A DNA stretch of 36,012 bases from Oscillospiraceae bacterium (GTDB lineage: Bacteria; Bacillota; Clostridia; Oscillospirales; Ruminococcaceae). Shown one piece after another: positions 25,801 to 33,700 of the stretch; positions within the stretch are counted from its first letter, which is position 1, and the number at the start of each line of letters is the position of its first letter. The DNA lies in contig JAFSEN010000089.1 of assembly GCA_017435745.1 (NCBI GenBank), forward strand, positions 1-36,012. The letters run 5' to 3'. A program made the position numbers and the translations under genes. The notes below the pieces were generated by a model. The model was not told the DNA's origin, made no database searches, and saw only the letters and a program-made list of their open reading frames with translations.

Positions 25801-26383
25801 TTTCTTTAGAAAGTTTTACAAGGTTGGGCAGAATTCGTTTCTGGTCCGCAAGACCGTGGTCCTGAATTTCGATAAAATAGTTGTTTTCTCCGAAAATATC
25901 GCGGTATTCAAGAGCAACTTTTTTTGCGTTTTCATAATCGTTCTGGGTAAGGTTTCGCGGAATTTCTCCCGCAAGGCAGGCGGAAAGCGCAATAAGCCCT
26001 TCGTGGTGTTTTTTAAGAAGTTCTTTATCAACTCTCGGTTTTTTATAAAAACCTTCGGTAAAACCGGCGGAAACAAGTTTTATAAGGTTTTTGTATCCGG
26101 TGTTGTTTTCGCAAAGAAGAACAAGATGATAGCTCCAGTCCATCAGATGTTCCTTGCTGAAACGGGAACGGTTTGCAACATAAACTTCGCATCCGATTAC
26201 CGGTTTTATTCCGTATTTATTTGCTTCACGGTAAAAATCAATAACACCATACATTGCGCCGTGGTCGGTTATTGCAACAGCAGTTTGGCCAAGTTCTTTA
26301 ACCCGCGGAATAAGTTTTTTTATTCTGCAGGCGCCGTCGAGCAGGCTGTACTCCGTATGGAGATGAAGATGTGCAAAGCTCAT
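22835..26383 (-). CDS. dnaE: DNA polymerase III subunit alpha (DnaE)
   Basis: A 1182-residue replicative polymerase subunit. The PHP domain begins at residue 4 (HLHLHTEYSLLDG) and runs to about 280. The polymerase active site includes D396 and D398 in PDFDID, matching D401/D403 of E. coli DnaE. GPGRGSGAGS, the fingers region with HSSVHAAG and YQEQVM, and a C-terminal OB-fold (about 990-1080) follow. In Gram-positives this enzyme works beside PolC. ATG 26383 has AAGGAGG 6 bases upstream. It follows the MATE gene after 17 bases, so it is probably the last gene of the hprK operon. Confidence 0.98.
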   Translation of the reverse strand: MSFAHLHLHTEYSLLDGACRIKKLIPRVKELGQTAVAITDHGAMYGVIDFYREANKYGIKPVIGCEVYVANRSRFSKEHLMDWSYHLVLLCENNTGYKNLIKLVSAGFTEGFYKKPRVDKELLKKHHEGLIALSACLAGEIPRNLTQNDYENAKKVALEYRDIFGENNYFIEIQDHGLADQKRILPNLVKLSKETGIPLVATNDCHYINKDDAKMQNVLVCIGTNHTVNEDNDMAFETDEFYVKSEEEMREIFSFVPEAIENTQKIADRCNMNFEFGHTKLPAFEVPDGRDNTEYFESMCREGLYRRYGENPDKELWDRLNYELGVIERMGYVNYYLIVHDFINYAKSVGIPVGPGRGSGAGSICAYCIGITDIDPIKYHLLFERFLNPERVSMPDFDIDFCYERRQEVIEYVNRKYGEDHVAQIITFGTLKARAAIRDVGRALGMAYQDVDKVAKLVPTDLHMTIEKALTISADLKALYDTDPKVYELIDTAKRVEGMPRHSSVHAAGVVIAPEPVTEFVPVAKPDESVVTQFTMTTLEELGLLKMDFLGLRNLTAISDCEKAVRKRIPDFDISKVPDGDPEVYAMLTKGAAQGVFQFESAGMRSVLMGLGPKSIEDLTAVISLYRPGPMDSIPKYLENSHHPEKVTYKTPLLKPILDVTYGCIVYQEQVMEIVRKLAGYSYGRADLVRRAMSKKKLDVMAQEREYFVHGKFDENGNLELPGAVRNGVPEKIANEIFDEMSSFASYAFNKSHAAAYATVAYRTAYLKCHFPGEYMAAQLSSVLDNTDKVIEYIGECQDMGLKVLGPDVNKSESGFIWDGEGVRFGLLAVKNLGRGIIRDIITERQMNGKYKGFTDFCKRAYGRELNKRTLESLIKCGALDCFGVNRRQMLSGYESILSAIDAEKKANVSGQMSLFGGFEEEQEKEDNLPNLKEYSLRELLNMEKETTGLYLSGHPMNEYNGIIEKIGASKVIEIKQTGVDEGEKRVRLCGIVLSKKMKTTKNNDVMAFVTLEDTTGSLEALVFPRTLQENGGIINVNEAVVVEARVSVREDEETKLVAERFLTVEEAQRTPFAANQGGYQRKPSYQKAPQEQQVSAPAPEQKKSSISGLFIRVPSEDSAEYKKAMEFLAVFEGLTPLYIHFSDTKKTVKAPTKLWVDATIENGYVPKRLAIILGEENVVMK

Positions 26384-26400
26384 GTTTTCCTCCTTGTTTT

Positions 26401-27780
26401 TTAAGTAAGTTCCGGCTCTTCGTTATGAACTGTCATTCCGTGGCGGAGCCAGTCGCCTTTAAGATATTTTACAAAATAGATAATCGCTTTAACAAGTTCA
26501 TCGCTGCAAACAATTGTCATAACAAGAAGCGGATCCAGCTTAAACCAAAGTCCGCAAATTGCGCCGAGCACGCCTTTCATAAAAACTGCGGAAAAAACAT
26601 CGATTTTTGCAATGAATCCTGTATCTCCTCCGGCACGAAGAACCCCTGCACCGAGGTTCCAGCTTGTCCCATAGCAAACGTCAATATATGCGCAAACCAA
26701 AAGCATGCTTAAAATATAATTTGCCGTTGTTTCCGAACAAACTATAAAACCGGGAGCAAAGGGTCTTATAACCATAATAACGGCTGCCATAAAAATTCCT
26801 ACACCAAGGCCGCCGATAACAAAAAACTTGCTCCATTTTTTTGCTTCGCCGTCTTTTCCCGCCCCTATCATGTTTCCGAGAAGGATGAGCGAAGCGTTTG
26901 AAAATCCGCACATTGCAACGGTTGAAAGATCGAGAATTACGAGCACAAGGCTGTATGCCGCAAGGAATTCCTTGCTGTATTGTCCGAGTATTGCGGATTG
27001 AACGGTCATTCCGAAACCCCAGATAAATTCGCTGAAAAAAACCGGAATTCCGAATTTTAAGAACGAAGGAATATACTGCGCGGTTTTTGCAAAAATATAG
27101 TGCATTCTGAAGTTAAGTCTGTGCTCAAATTTATGCATATAGGTGAGCACCAAAACAATTTCCAAAGTTTTGCTTATTGCTGTTGCAATTGCCGCACCGA
27201 CAACTTCAAGCCTCGGGGCTCCGAGATTTCCGTAGATAAGCACCCAGTTGAGCACAAGATTTGTAAGGCATGAGCAAGTATATACCGCAACGGAAATTTT
27301 AACGTCGTGGATTGCCCTAAGATTTGAAAGGAAAGTTGTTGAAACCGCCGGGAAAACATAGAACCAGCCCATAACACGCAGATATTCAACGCCATAGGCT
27401 ATTACTTCCGGGTCGCTTGCAAAAACCCTCATAACAATTTCCGGAATAGTAAGCGTTACAGCCGAAAGCAAAAGCGCGGCAATAACATTAACGCGCATCG
27501 CAAGACCGATCATATCTCGAATCGGATCAATTTTTCCCTGTCCCCAATATCTTGCGGTTATAACAACCGTTCCCATGCTTATTCCCCAAACAAACATGTT
27601 GAAAAAAACATATAAAGAGTTTACCTGGTTTATTGCTCCAAGCTGAGCTTCACCGACAGACCCTATCATAATAGTATCCAGCATATTGACCAGAACGGAA
27701 ACAAAGTTCTGGGCCGCAACCGGAATTCCGATTTTAAACATCTGTCTGACAATTTCTTTTCTTGTGTACATTTCTTCCAT
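26401..27780 (-). CDS. MATE family efflux transporter
   Basis: About 459 residues with twelve predicted membrane helices in two homologous halves, typical of multidrug and toxic compound extrusion transporters driven by Na+ or H+. The N-terminal half has the family pattern PVAAQNFVSVLVNMLDTIMIG. The transported substrate cannot be predicted. The frame is open from 27798; I favour ATG 27780, which starts one base after the whiA stop codon, because none of the three candidate ATGs (27798, 27780, 27771) has a strong ribosome site and re-initiation after whiA is likely. Three TGAGCAC heptamers and two related hexamers fall here. Confidence 0.9.
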   Translation of the reverse strand: MEEMYTRKEIVRQMFKIGIPVAAQNFVSVLVNMLDTIMIGSVGEAQLGAINQVNSLYVFFNMFVWGISMGTVVITARYWGQGKIDPIRDMIGLAMRVNVIAALLLSAVTLTIPEIVMRVFASDPEVIAYGVEYLRVMGWFYVFPAVSTTFLSNLRAIHDVKISVAVYTCSCLTNLVLNWVLIYGNLGAPRLEVVGAAIATAISKTLEIVLVLTYMHKFEHRLNFRMHYIFAKTAQYIPSFLKFGIPVFFSEFIWGFGMTVQSAILGQYSKEFLAAYSLVLVILDLSTVAMCGFSNASLILLGNMIGAGKDGEAKKWSKFFVIGGLGVGIFMAAVIMVIRPFAPGFIVCSETTANYILSMLLVCAYIDVCYGTSWNLGAGVLRAGGDTGFIAKIDVFSAVFMKGVLGAICGLWFKLDPLLVMTIVCSDELVKAIIYFVKYLKGDWLRHGMTVHNEEPELT

Positions 27781-27781
27781 T

Positions 27782-28699
27782 TTACTCAATTTTTCCATTT
27801 CTTAAAGCATTTGCAATTTCGCTGATTTTTTTGAGCCTGTGATTCACCCCGGAACGCGAAAGCGGAGGTTCAACGGATTCGCAAAGCTCGCGCAGCGACA
27901 TTTCGGGATTTTCAAGCCGGAGCTTTGCAACCTGCAAAAGCTCGTCCGAAAGGATGCTTTCGTCCTTGTTTTCGAAGATATATTTTATATCTTCAACCTG
28001 CTGCATCGAAGCATTAAGGGTTTTGTCCATATTTGCGTTGTCGCAGTTCATTCTGCGATTCACCCTGTTTTTTATATCTTTTTCTATTTTTATGTTCATC
28101 ATTTCAAGCGAAGACATCATTGCCCCGATATAAGTGATAATATCTTCGATATTTTCGCTTTCCTTATAATAAACTATATAGGAACCCCGGCGAACGGTGC
28201 TTTTTGGCTGCGGAAGAACTTCGCCGATAAGCGTTGAAAGATCCCGGCAAAGATTCATATAGCTTACTCCGAACTCAAGATGATACTCTTTATTCGGATC
28301 AGTAAGGCTTCCGCAAACAAGATAAGCACCCCGGAGAAAATACGGAACATCTTCCTCATTTTCAATATTGGCGCGGTTTATGCGAAGGCTCGGTTCCTTA
28401 GGCATATGATAAAAAGTTTCGAGTATTTTTCTTCTTTCGGAAGCTTTTTCGATGCTTACTTTATAAAGCGTTCCTCTTGCTCTTTCGTGGAAAATAATTT
28501 TTGCCGAAATTCCGCAATGGGTTGCAAGTGCTTCGGCAAAAAGTCTTGCCGTAGGTTCATGTACCACAGCAAAACTTATTTCATCAGCAGTAAATTTATG
28601 TGAAAAAAGCAGAAATCCATAAAGAAGAGCATGCAAAGCACTTTCCTGTTCTGGAACATCTTTGCAAAGTTCATCTTTCAAATTGGCCGCAAAGGACAT
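27782..28699 (-). CDS. whiA: DNA-binding protein WhiA
   Basis: A 305-residue WhiA protein. The N-terminal half has the degenerate LAGLIDADG fold signature (YFLRGAYLVCGSLTDPNKEYHLEF), the middle has the NRRMNCDNANMDK block, and the C-terminus has a helix-turn-helix (MSLRELCE...SRSGVNHRLKKISEIA). In Actinobacteria it controls sporulation septation; in Firmicutes it affects cell division and chromosome segregation. ATG 28699 is preceded by AAAGGAG at a long distance (about 14 bases). It follows murB closely. In many Firmicutes rapZ and yvcK stand directly before whiA; neither is here. Confidence 0.96.
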   Translation of the reverse strand: MSFAANLKDELCKDVPEQESALHALLYGFLLFSHKFTADEISFAVVHEPTARLFAEALATHCGISAKIIFHERARGTLYKVSIEKASERRKILETFYHMPKEPSLRINRANIENEEDVPYFLRGAYLVCGSLTDPNKEYHLEFGVSYMNLCRDLSTLIGEVLPQPKSTVRRGSYIVYYKESENIEDIITYIGAMMSSLEMMNIKIEKDIKNRVNRRMNCDNANMDKTLNASMQQVEDIKYIFENKDESILSDELLQVAKLRLENPEMSLRELCESVEPPLSRSGVNHRLKKISEIANALRNGKIE

Positions 28700-28724
28700 T
28701 TTTCGTCTTTTCGCTCCTTTTAAT

Positions 28725-29630
28725 TTATTTTAAAATTTCTATTTCCGGTTCAAGATAAAAACCGGTGTCGGCTTGTACCTTTTCCTGAATATCTTTAATA
28801 AGCATAAGAACGTCGGCACAGGTTGCTCCGCCGATATTAACAACAAATCCGGCATGTTTTGTGCTGACTTCCGCTCCGCCGACACGGTAACCTTTTAATC
28901 CGCATTGGTCTATAAGTGCAGAAGCAAAAGCCCCTTCCGGACGTTTAAAAGTACTTCCTGCGGAAGGTTTATCCATGGGCTGTTTATCAAAACGGCGGCC
29001 GAGAAGGTCATCCATTTTTGCTTTGATTTCAGCTTTGTCGCCTTTTTGCAGTTTAAAAGCTGCACCTGTTATAAAATAATTTTTTTCGCTGTAAACGCTG
29101 TGGCGATAGCTCATTTGGAGTTCTTCTCCGGTGAATCTTCCTATATTTCCGTTTTTATCAACATGGTCTGCATAAACAATTGTATCTTTGATTTCACCGC
29201 CGTATGCTCCCGCATTCATAAAAACAGCTCCGCCGACGGAACCGGGAATTCCATAGGCAAATTCAAGTCCTGTAAGTTCTTTTTCAAGAGCAAAATTGCA
29301 AAGAGCCGCAAGGCTTGCTCCGGCTTCGCAATAAACCGTATTTTCATCAATAAGTTCGATTTTTCCGAATTCGCTGCCAAAATAAATTACAACCCCATCG
29401 ATTCCCTCATCCGGAACAAGCAGATTTGAACCTTTTCCGAGTGGAAAAAGAGGAAGGTTATTTTCATTGCAGTAATTTATTATTTCAATGATCTGTGCAA
29501 CTGTTGAAGGTTTTACGAAAAATTCAGCGGGTCCGCCGATTTTAAAAGAAGTGTGTTTCGATAAAGTTTCCTGCTCAATACATTTAATTTCTTTGGCTTT
29601 CGCAAATTCCAAAAAAGCATTTTTATCCAA
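28725..29630 (-). CDS. murB: UDP-N-acetylmuramate dehydrogenase (UDP-N-acetylenolpyruvoylglucosamine reductase)
   Basis: A 301-residue flavoenzyme that reduces enolpyruvyl-UDP-GlcNAc to UDP-MurNAc with NADPH, an early cytosolic step of peptidoglycan synthesis. The FAD-binding part shows TSFKIGGPAEFF and LGKGSNLLVPDEG, followed by GIPGSVGGAVFMNAGAYGGE. The catalytic serine is in SAGSTFKRPEG and the glutamate in LEPEIEI. It lacks the Tyr loop of type I enzymes, so it is type II as usual in Gram-positives. The start is TTG 29630 with AAGGGGG 8 bases upstream, 13 bases after the hprK stop codon. Confidence 0.97.
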   Translation of the reverse strand: MDKNAFLEFAKAKEIKCIEQETLSKHTSFKIGGPAEFFVKPSTVAQIIEIINYCNENNLPLFPLGKGSNLLVPDEGIDGVVIYFGSEFGKIELIDENTVYCEAGASLAALCNFALEKELTGLEFAYGIPGSVGGAVFMNAGAYGGEIKDTIVYADHVDKNGNIGRFTGEELQMSYRHSVYSEKNYFITGAAFKLQKGDKAEIKAKMDDLLGRRFDKQPMDKPSAGSTFKRPEGAFASALIDQCGLKGYRVGGAEVSTKHAGFVVNIGGATCADVLMLIKDIQEKVQADTGFYLEPEIEILK

Positions 29631-29643
29631 ACTTCATACCCCC

Positions 29644-30618
29644 TTACCAATCAAGGCCGTAATAAGAATCCCATTCTCCGAGATCGTCGTCAAAATCCCA
29701 GGAAGGCATACTAAGTCTTTCCATAAGTTCAAGCGCAGCGTTATTGCCCATTCTTTTCTGGCGGTTATTCATTGCAGCAACTTCAACTATGACGGCAATA
29801 TTGCGTCCCGGCTGAACAGGGATAGTGTAAAGCGGGACATCAACATCAAGAATTTTTGTAAAAACATCTTCCGCGCCCATACGGTCATAAACCTTATCGT
29901 TATCCCAAGGTTCAAGGTTAATTATCATATCAAGTTTTGCACTCTTTTTTACTGCGCCCATTCCGAACAGATTTCGCGCGTTGATAATTCCAACTCCGCG
30001 AAGTTCCATAAAATGCCGTATATTTTCCGGAGAGGTTCCGACAAGGCTTCTGTTGGAAACGCGCCTTATTTCAACCGCATCATCCGCAATAAGGCGGTGG
30101 CCGCGTTTTATAAGTTCCATTGCAACTTCCGATTTACCTACGCCGCTGTCGCCGTAAAGAAGAACGCCTTCGCCGTAAACTTCGACAAGAACGCCGTGCC
30201 TTGTAATTCGTTTTGCAAGAGCAACGCTCAGAGTCTGCGTAAGTCCCGCAATAAATTCGGAGGTCATTTCAGAAGTTCTGTAAATTGGAACATTGTATTT
30301 TTCGGCAATTGAGAGGAATTTTCTGTCAACGGTAAGATTCCATGTAATTATAATTACCATAGGTTTTTTTGACAAAAATTCATCAAGCGCTTCATACATT
30401 TTTGCGCCGAGTTTTTTTAGATAGCTGTATTCCGTCTTGCCGATTATCTGGACCCTTGAAGGGTCGAACAATTCATAAAACCCTGTAAGCTGAAGACCCG
30501 GACGGTTTACCTCATTGGTGCTGATTTTTATATCGCTTATATCTTCCGGAGCCCACACTTTTTCAAGGTTGAATTCCTTTACTATTTTAGTGAAATTTAC
30601 GCTGTAATTAGAAGCCAT
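29644..30618 (-). CDS. hprK: HPr kinase/phosphorylase
   Basis: A 324-residue bifunctional enzyme that phosphorylates and dephosphorylates HPr on a serine to govern carbon catabolite control in Firmicutes. The catalytic domain shows H141 (RHGVLVEVYGEGV), Walker A GDSGVGKS (156-163), D179/D180 in RLIADDAVEI, and the family signature in MELRGVGIINARNLFG. The frame is open to 30690, but ATG 30618 has AGGAGG 9 bases upstream and the normal N-terminus. It is the first gene of the hprK-murB-whiA-MATE-dnaE unit, behind a near-consensus promoter. Confidence 0.97.
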   Translation of the reverse strand: MASNYSVNFTKIVKEFNLEKVWAPEDISDIKISTNEVNRPGLQLTGFYELFDPSRVQIIGKTEYSYLKKLGAKMYEALDEFLSKKPMVIIITWNLTVDRKFLSIAEKYNVPIYRTSEMTSEFIAGLTQTLSVALAKRITRHGVLVEVYGEGVLLYGDSGVGKSEVAMELIKRGHRLIADDAVEIRRVSNRSLVGTSPENIRHFMELRGVGIINARNLFGMGAVKKSAKLDMIINLEPWDNDKVYDRMGAEDVFTKILDVDVPLYTIPVQPGRNIAVIVEVAAMNNRQKRMGNNAALELMERLSMPSWDFDDDLGEWDSYYGLDW

Positions 30619-30658
30619 AAAAAAACGCCTCCTATTATTTATATAATTAACCAAGTAT

Positions 30659-30687
30659 ATTATAATATAAAACAGACAATTTTTCAA
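30659..30687 (-). promoter_or_regulatory. Promoter of the hprK operon
   Basis: On the - strand, -35 TTGAAA (30682-30687), a 17-base spacer and a perfect -10 TATAAT (30659-30664). The message would start about 35 bases before hprK. Confidence 0.85.
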
Positions 30688-30734
30688 CAATTCTACTCAT
30701 TATTAATATCTTTTTTTATTGTTATTTCGGCACA

Positions 30735-30771
30735 AAAAAAGCCGTGCTCAAAATTTGAGCACGGCTTTTTT
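30735..30771. terminator. Terminator of the surface-protein gene, built from two inverted TGAGCAC copies
   Basis: A long perfect hairpin with GCCGTGCTCAAA facing TTTGAGCACGGC, flanked by A and T runs on both sides, 10 bases after the stop codon of the 30781-35298 gene. Its arms contain the repeated heptamer at 30744-30750 and 30756-30762. Confidence 0.92.
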
Positions 30772-30780
30772 GCATTTGAA

Positions 30781-33700
30781 TTATTGCTGTATATCTACAC
30801 TTTTTTGCTTTTCAACCGGGAACGAAGAAATTATATTGACAATAAATTTACGAATATAGTTTGCATCAACAGCGGTTATTTTTCCGTCGCCGTCAACATC
30901 GCCGAGCATAAGCTGCTGTTCCGTCGGAACGACAAGCTTTGCAGCGATAAGACGTGCTGTGTAAGCATCCATTACATCAACAATTCCGTCGAGGTTTATG
31001 TCGCCAAGTTCGTAGCCTTTCGGAGGTATTTCACGCGTTTCGGAATAATCGCAGTTTTCACAATGTCTCTGTTCCTCTCCGGGTTCTGTTGCTGTGGGTT
31101 CGATAACGGTTTCCCAATCGGAAAGGCTGTGGCCTGTTGCGGGAACTTCTTCCTGTTCAACGAGAACCTCTCCGCAGACGGAACAATGTTTACCTTCGGT
31201 CAAACCGGTTTCAGTACAAGTAGGCGCTACCGCTTTGTCGATTACTTCTGTGTGGCCGTTTGCAGGAACAACTTCCTGTTCAATAAGAACCTCGCCGCAG
31301 ACGGAACAATGCTTGCCTTCCGTAAGTCCCGTTTCGGTGCAAGTAGGCGCAGCTGCTTCGTCAATTACCTCGGTGTGGCCGTTTGCAGGAATAATTTCCT
31401 GCGCTACGAGAACAGTTCCGCAAACAGAGCAATGTTTGCCTTCGGTAAGGCCCGTTTCGGTACAGGTGGGTTCAACCGCTTCGTCGATTACCTCGGTGTG
31501 GCCGTTTGCGGGAACAATTTCCTGCGCAACAAGAACCTCGCCGCAGACGGAACAATGTTTTCCTTCCGTAAGTCCCGTTTCGGTACAAGTCGGTGCGACA
31601 GCTTCGTCGATTACTTCTGTATGTCCGTTTGCAGGGATAACTTCCTGTTCAACGAGTACCTCTCCGCAGACGGAACAATGCTTGCCTTCCGTAAGTCCCG
31701 TTTCGGTGCAAGTAGGCGCGGCTGCTTCGTCAATTACTTCTGTGTGGCCGTTTGCTTTGATTACAGTTTGCGCTACAAGAACCTCTCCGCAAACGGAACA
31801 ATGTTTACCTTCAGTAAGTCCTGTTTCGGTACAGGTGGGTTCAACCGCTTCATCAATTACTTCTGTGTGGCCGTTGGCTTTGATTACAGTTTGCGCAACA
31901 AGAACCTCTCCGCAAACAGAGCAATGTTTGCCTTCGGTAAGTCCGGTTTCGGTACAGGTGGGTGCGACCGCTTCGTCAACTACCTCGGTGTGTCCGTTAG
32001 CTTTGATTACAGTCTGTGCAACAAGAACCTCTCCGCAGACGGAACAATGTTTACCTTCGGTAAGACCGGTTTCGGTACAGGTGGGTTCAACCGCTTCGTC
32101 GATTACTTCTGTGTGACCGTTTGCTTTGATAACAGTCTGTGCAACAAGAACCTCTCCGCAGACGGAACAATGTTTACCTTCGGTAAGACCCGTTTCGGTA
32201 CAGGTGGGAGCTACAGCTTCGTCAATTACCTCGGTGTGTCCGAGTGCAGGAACAACTTCCTGCTCAACAAGAACCTCGCCGCAGACGGAACAATGCTTGC
32301 CTTCCGTCAAACCTGTTTCGGTACAAGTCGGAGCTACAGCCTTGTCAATTACCTCGGTGTGTCCGGTTGCCGGAACATAATCGTCAATATAGCTTTCGCC
32401 GCAGGCAAGGCAGATATATTCGGTATAACCACGTTCGGTGCAAGTAGGAGGAGTTAAATAGCTGTCATAAAAATGTCCCGTTGCCGGAATTTCCTCGCCG
32501 TAATAGGTCGTTCCGCAGACTGAACAGACTTCGTCGCCGGAATAACCCGGTTCGGTGCAGGTCGGCTCAACGAAATTTTCAAGAACAAGGCTGTGACCCG
32601 CTGCCTCGGTGTAATTCGCGGTATAACTGTAACCGCATCTTACGCAGGTATAAGTGGTATAACCCTGCTCGGTGCAGGTCGGTGCTGTCACTTTCGAGGA
32701 ATAGCTGTGTCCGAGAGCGGAAGTATAGTTGCTCTTATAAGAATATCCGCATACGCAGGAATAAATGGTATAACCCTGGGCGGTACAGGTAGGAGAAACA
32801 ACGGATGTGCTGTATCTGTGCGTATCGCTGTGAACAAGTCCTCTGCTTCTTGCATAGTTCCAGCCGGTTGTTCCGCAGGTTACATAAAGAACAACGTTCG
32901 GGCATTCGATAAAAGTCCAGTCTGTTGAACTTTTGTTTTCAATGGTTATGACGGAAGAAGGAATCACAACTTTTTTCAGTTTCGGACTTCTGCTGAAAGC
33001 AAGCCAGCCGATGCTCAGAACGCCTTCCTCCATAATTACGGTTTCCAGCTTATCGCAATAATCGAAAGCCTGCTGTTCAATTGTTTTTACGTTTCCCGGA
33101 ATTGTGATGGTTTTGAGCGAATCGCAGTCGAGGAAAGCGGAAGAACCGATTTTTGTAACGCTTTTCGGAATTGTTACGTCATAAAGCCTTGCGCTTCCAT
33201 AGAAAAGACCGTTCGGAATTTCCTTAAGGTTTGCCGGAAGAGTGATGTCTTCCATAGTATCACAGTTTGCAAAAACGGAGGATTCAAGAATAACGTCCGG
33301 GTTTTCAAACATTGCTCTGTAAAGGCGTACACATGAACGGAAAGCCGAATCTCCTATTCTTGTGATATTCGGAGTAAAAGTTACGGCCCAGAGCGATTCG
33401 CAATATGCAAAAGCATAGGGTTCAATTACTTTAAGACTGTCCGGAAAATATACATGCTCAAGACGATAGGAATCGTTGAATGCGCTTCTTGCAATTACTT
33501 CGGTTCCTGCAGGAACATAATAATAGGAAGTTATATCTCCCATGGAATATGCAACAAGGGTTTTTCCGTCCTTTGTGAAAAGCACCCCATCAACGGCTTT
33601 ATAATATTGATTTCCCGATTCAACGTAAAAATTAGAAAGCCTGCGGCAGCCGCTGAAAACAGAAGATCCGAGGCCGGTAAGCGTTGCGGGAATTGTGAAC

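Noticed and set aside
31135-32364. Tandem repeat array considered as CRISPR
   Set aside because: Units are contiguous 123-bp coding repeats without unique spacers, and no cas gene is present.
30784-32457. Long repetitive + strand frames opposite the surface-protein repeats
   Set aside because: They mirror the 123-bp repeat array; the - strand frame has signal peptide, domains, promoter and ribosome site.
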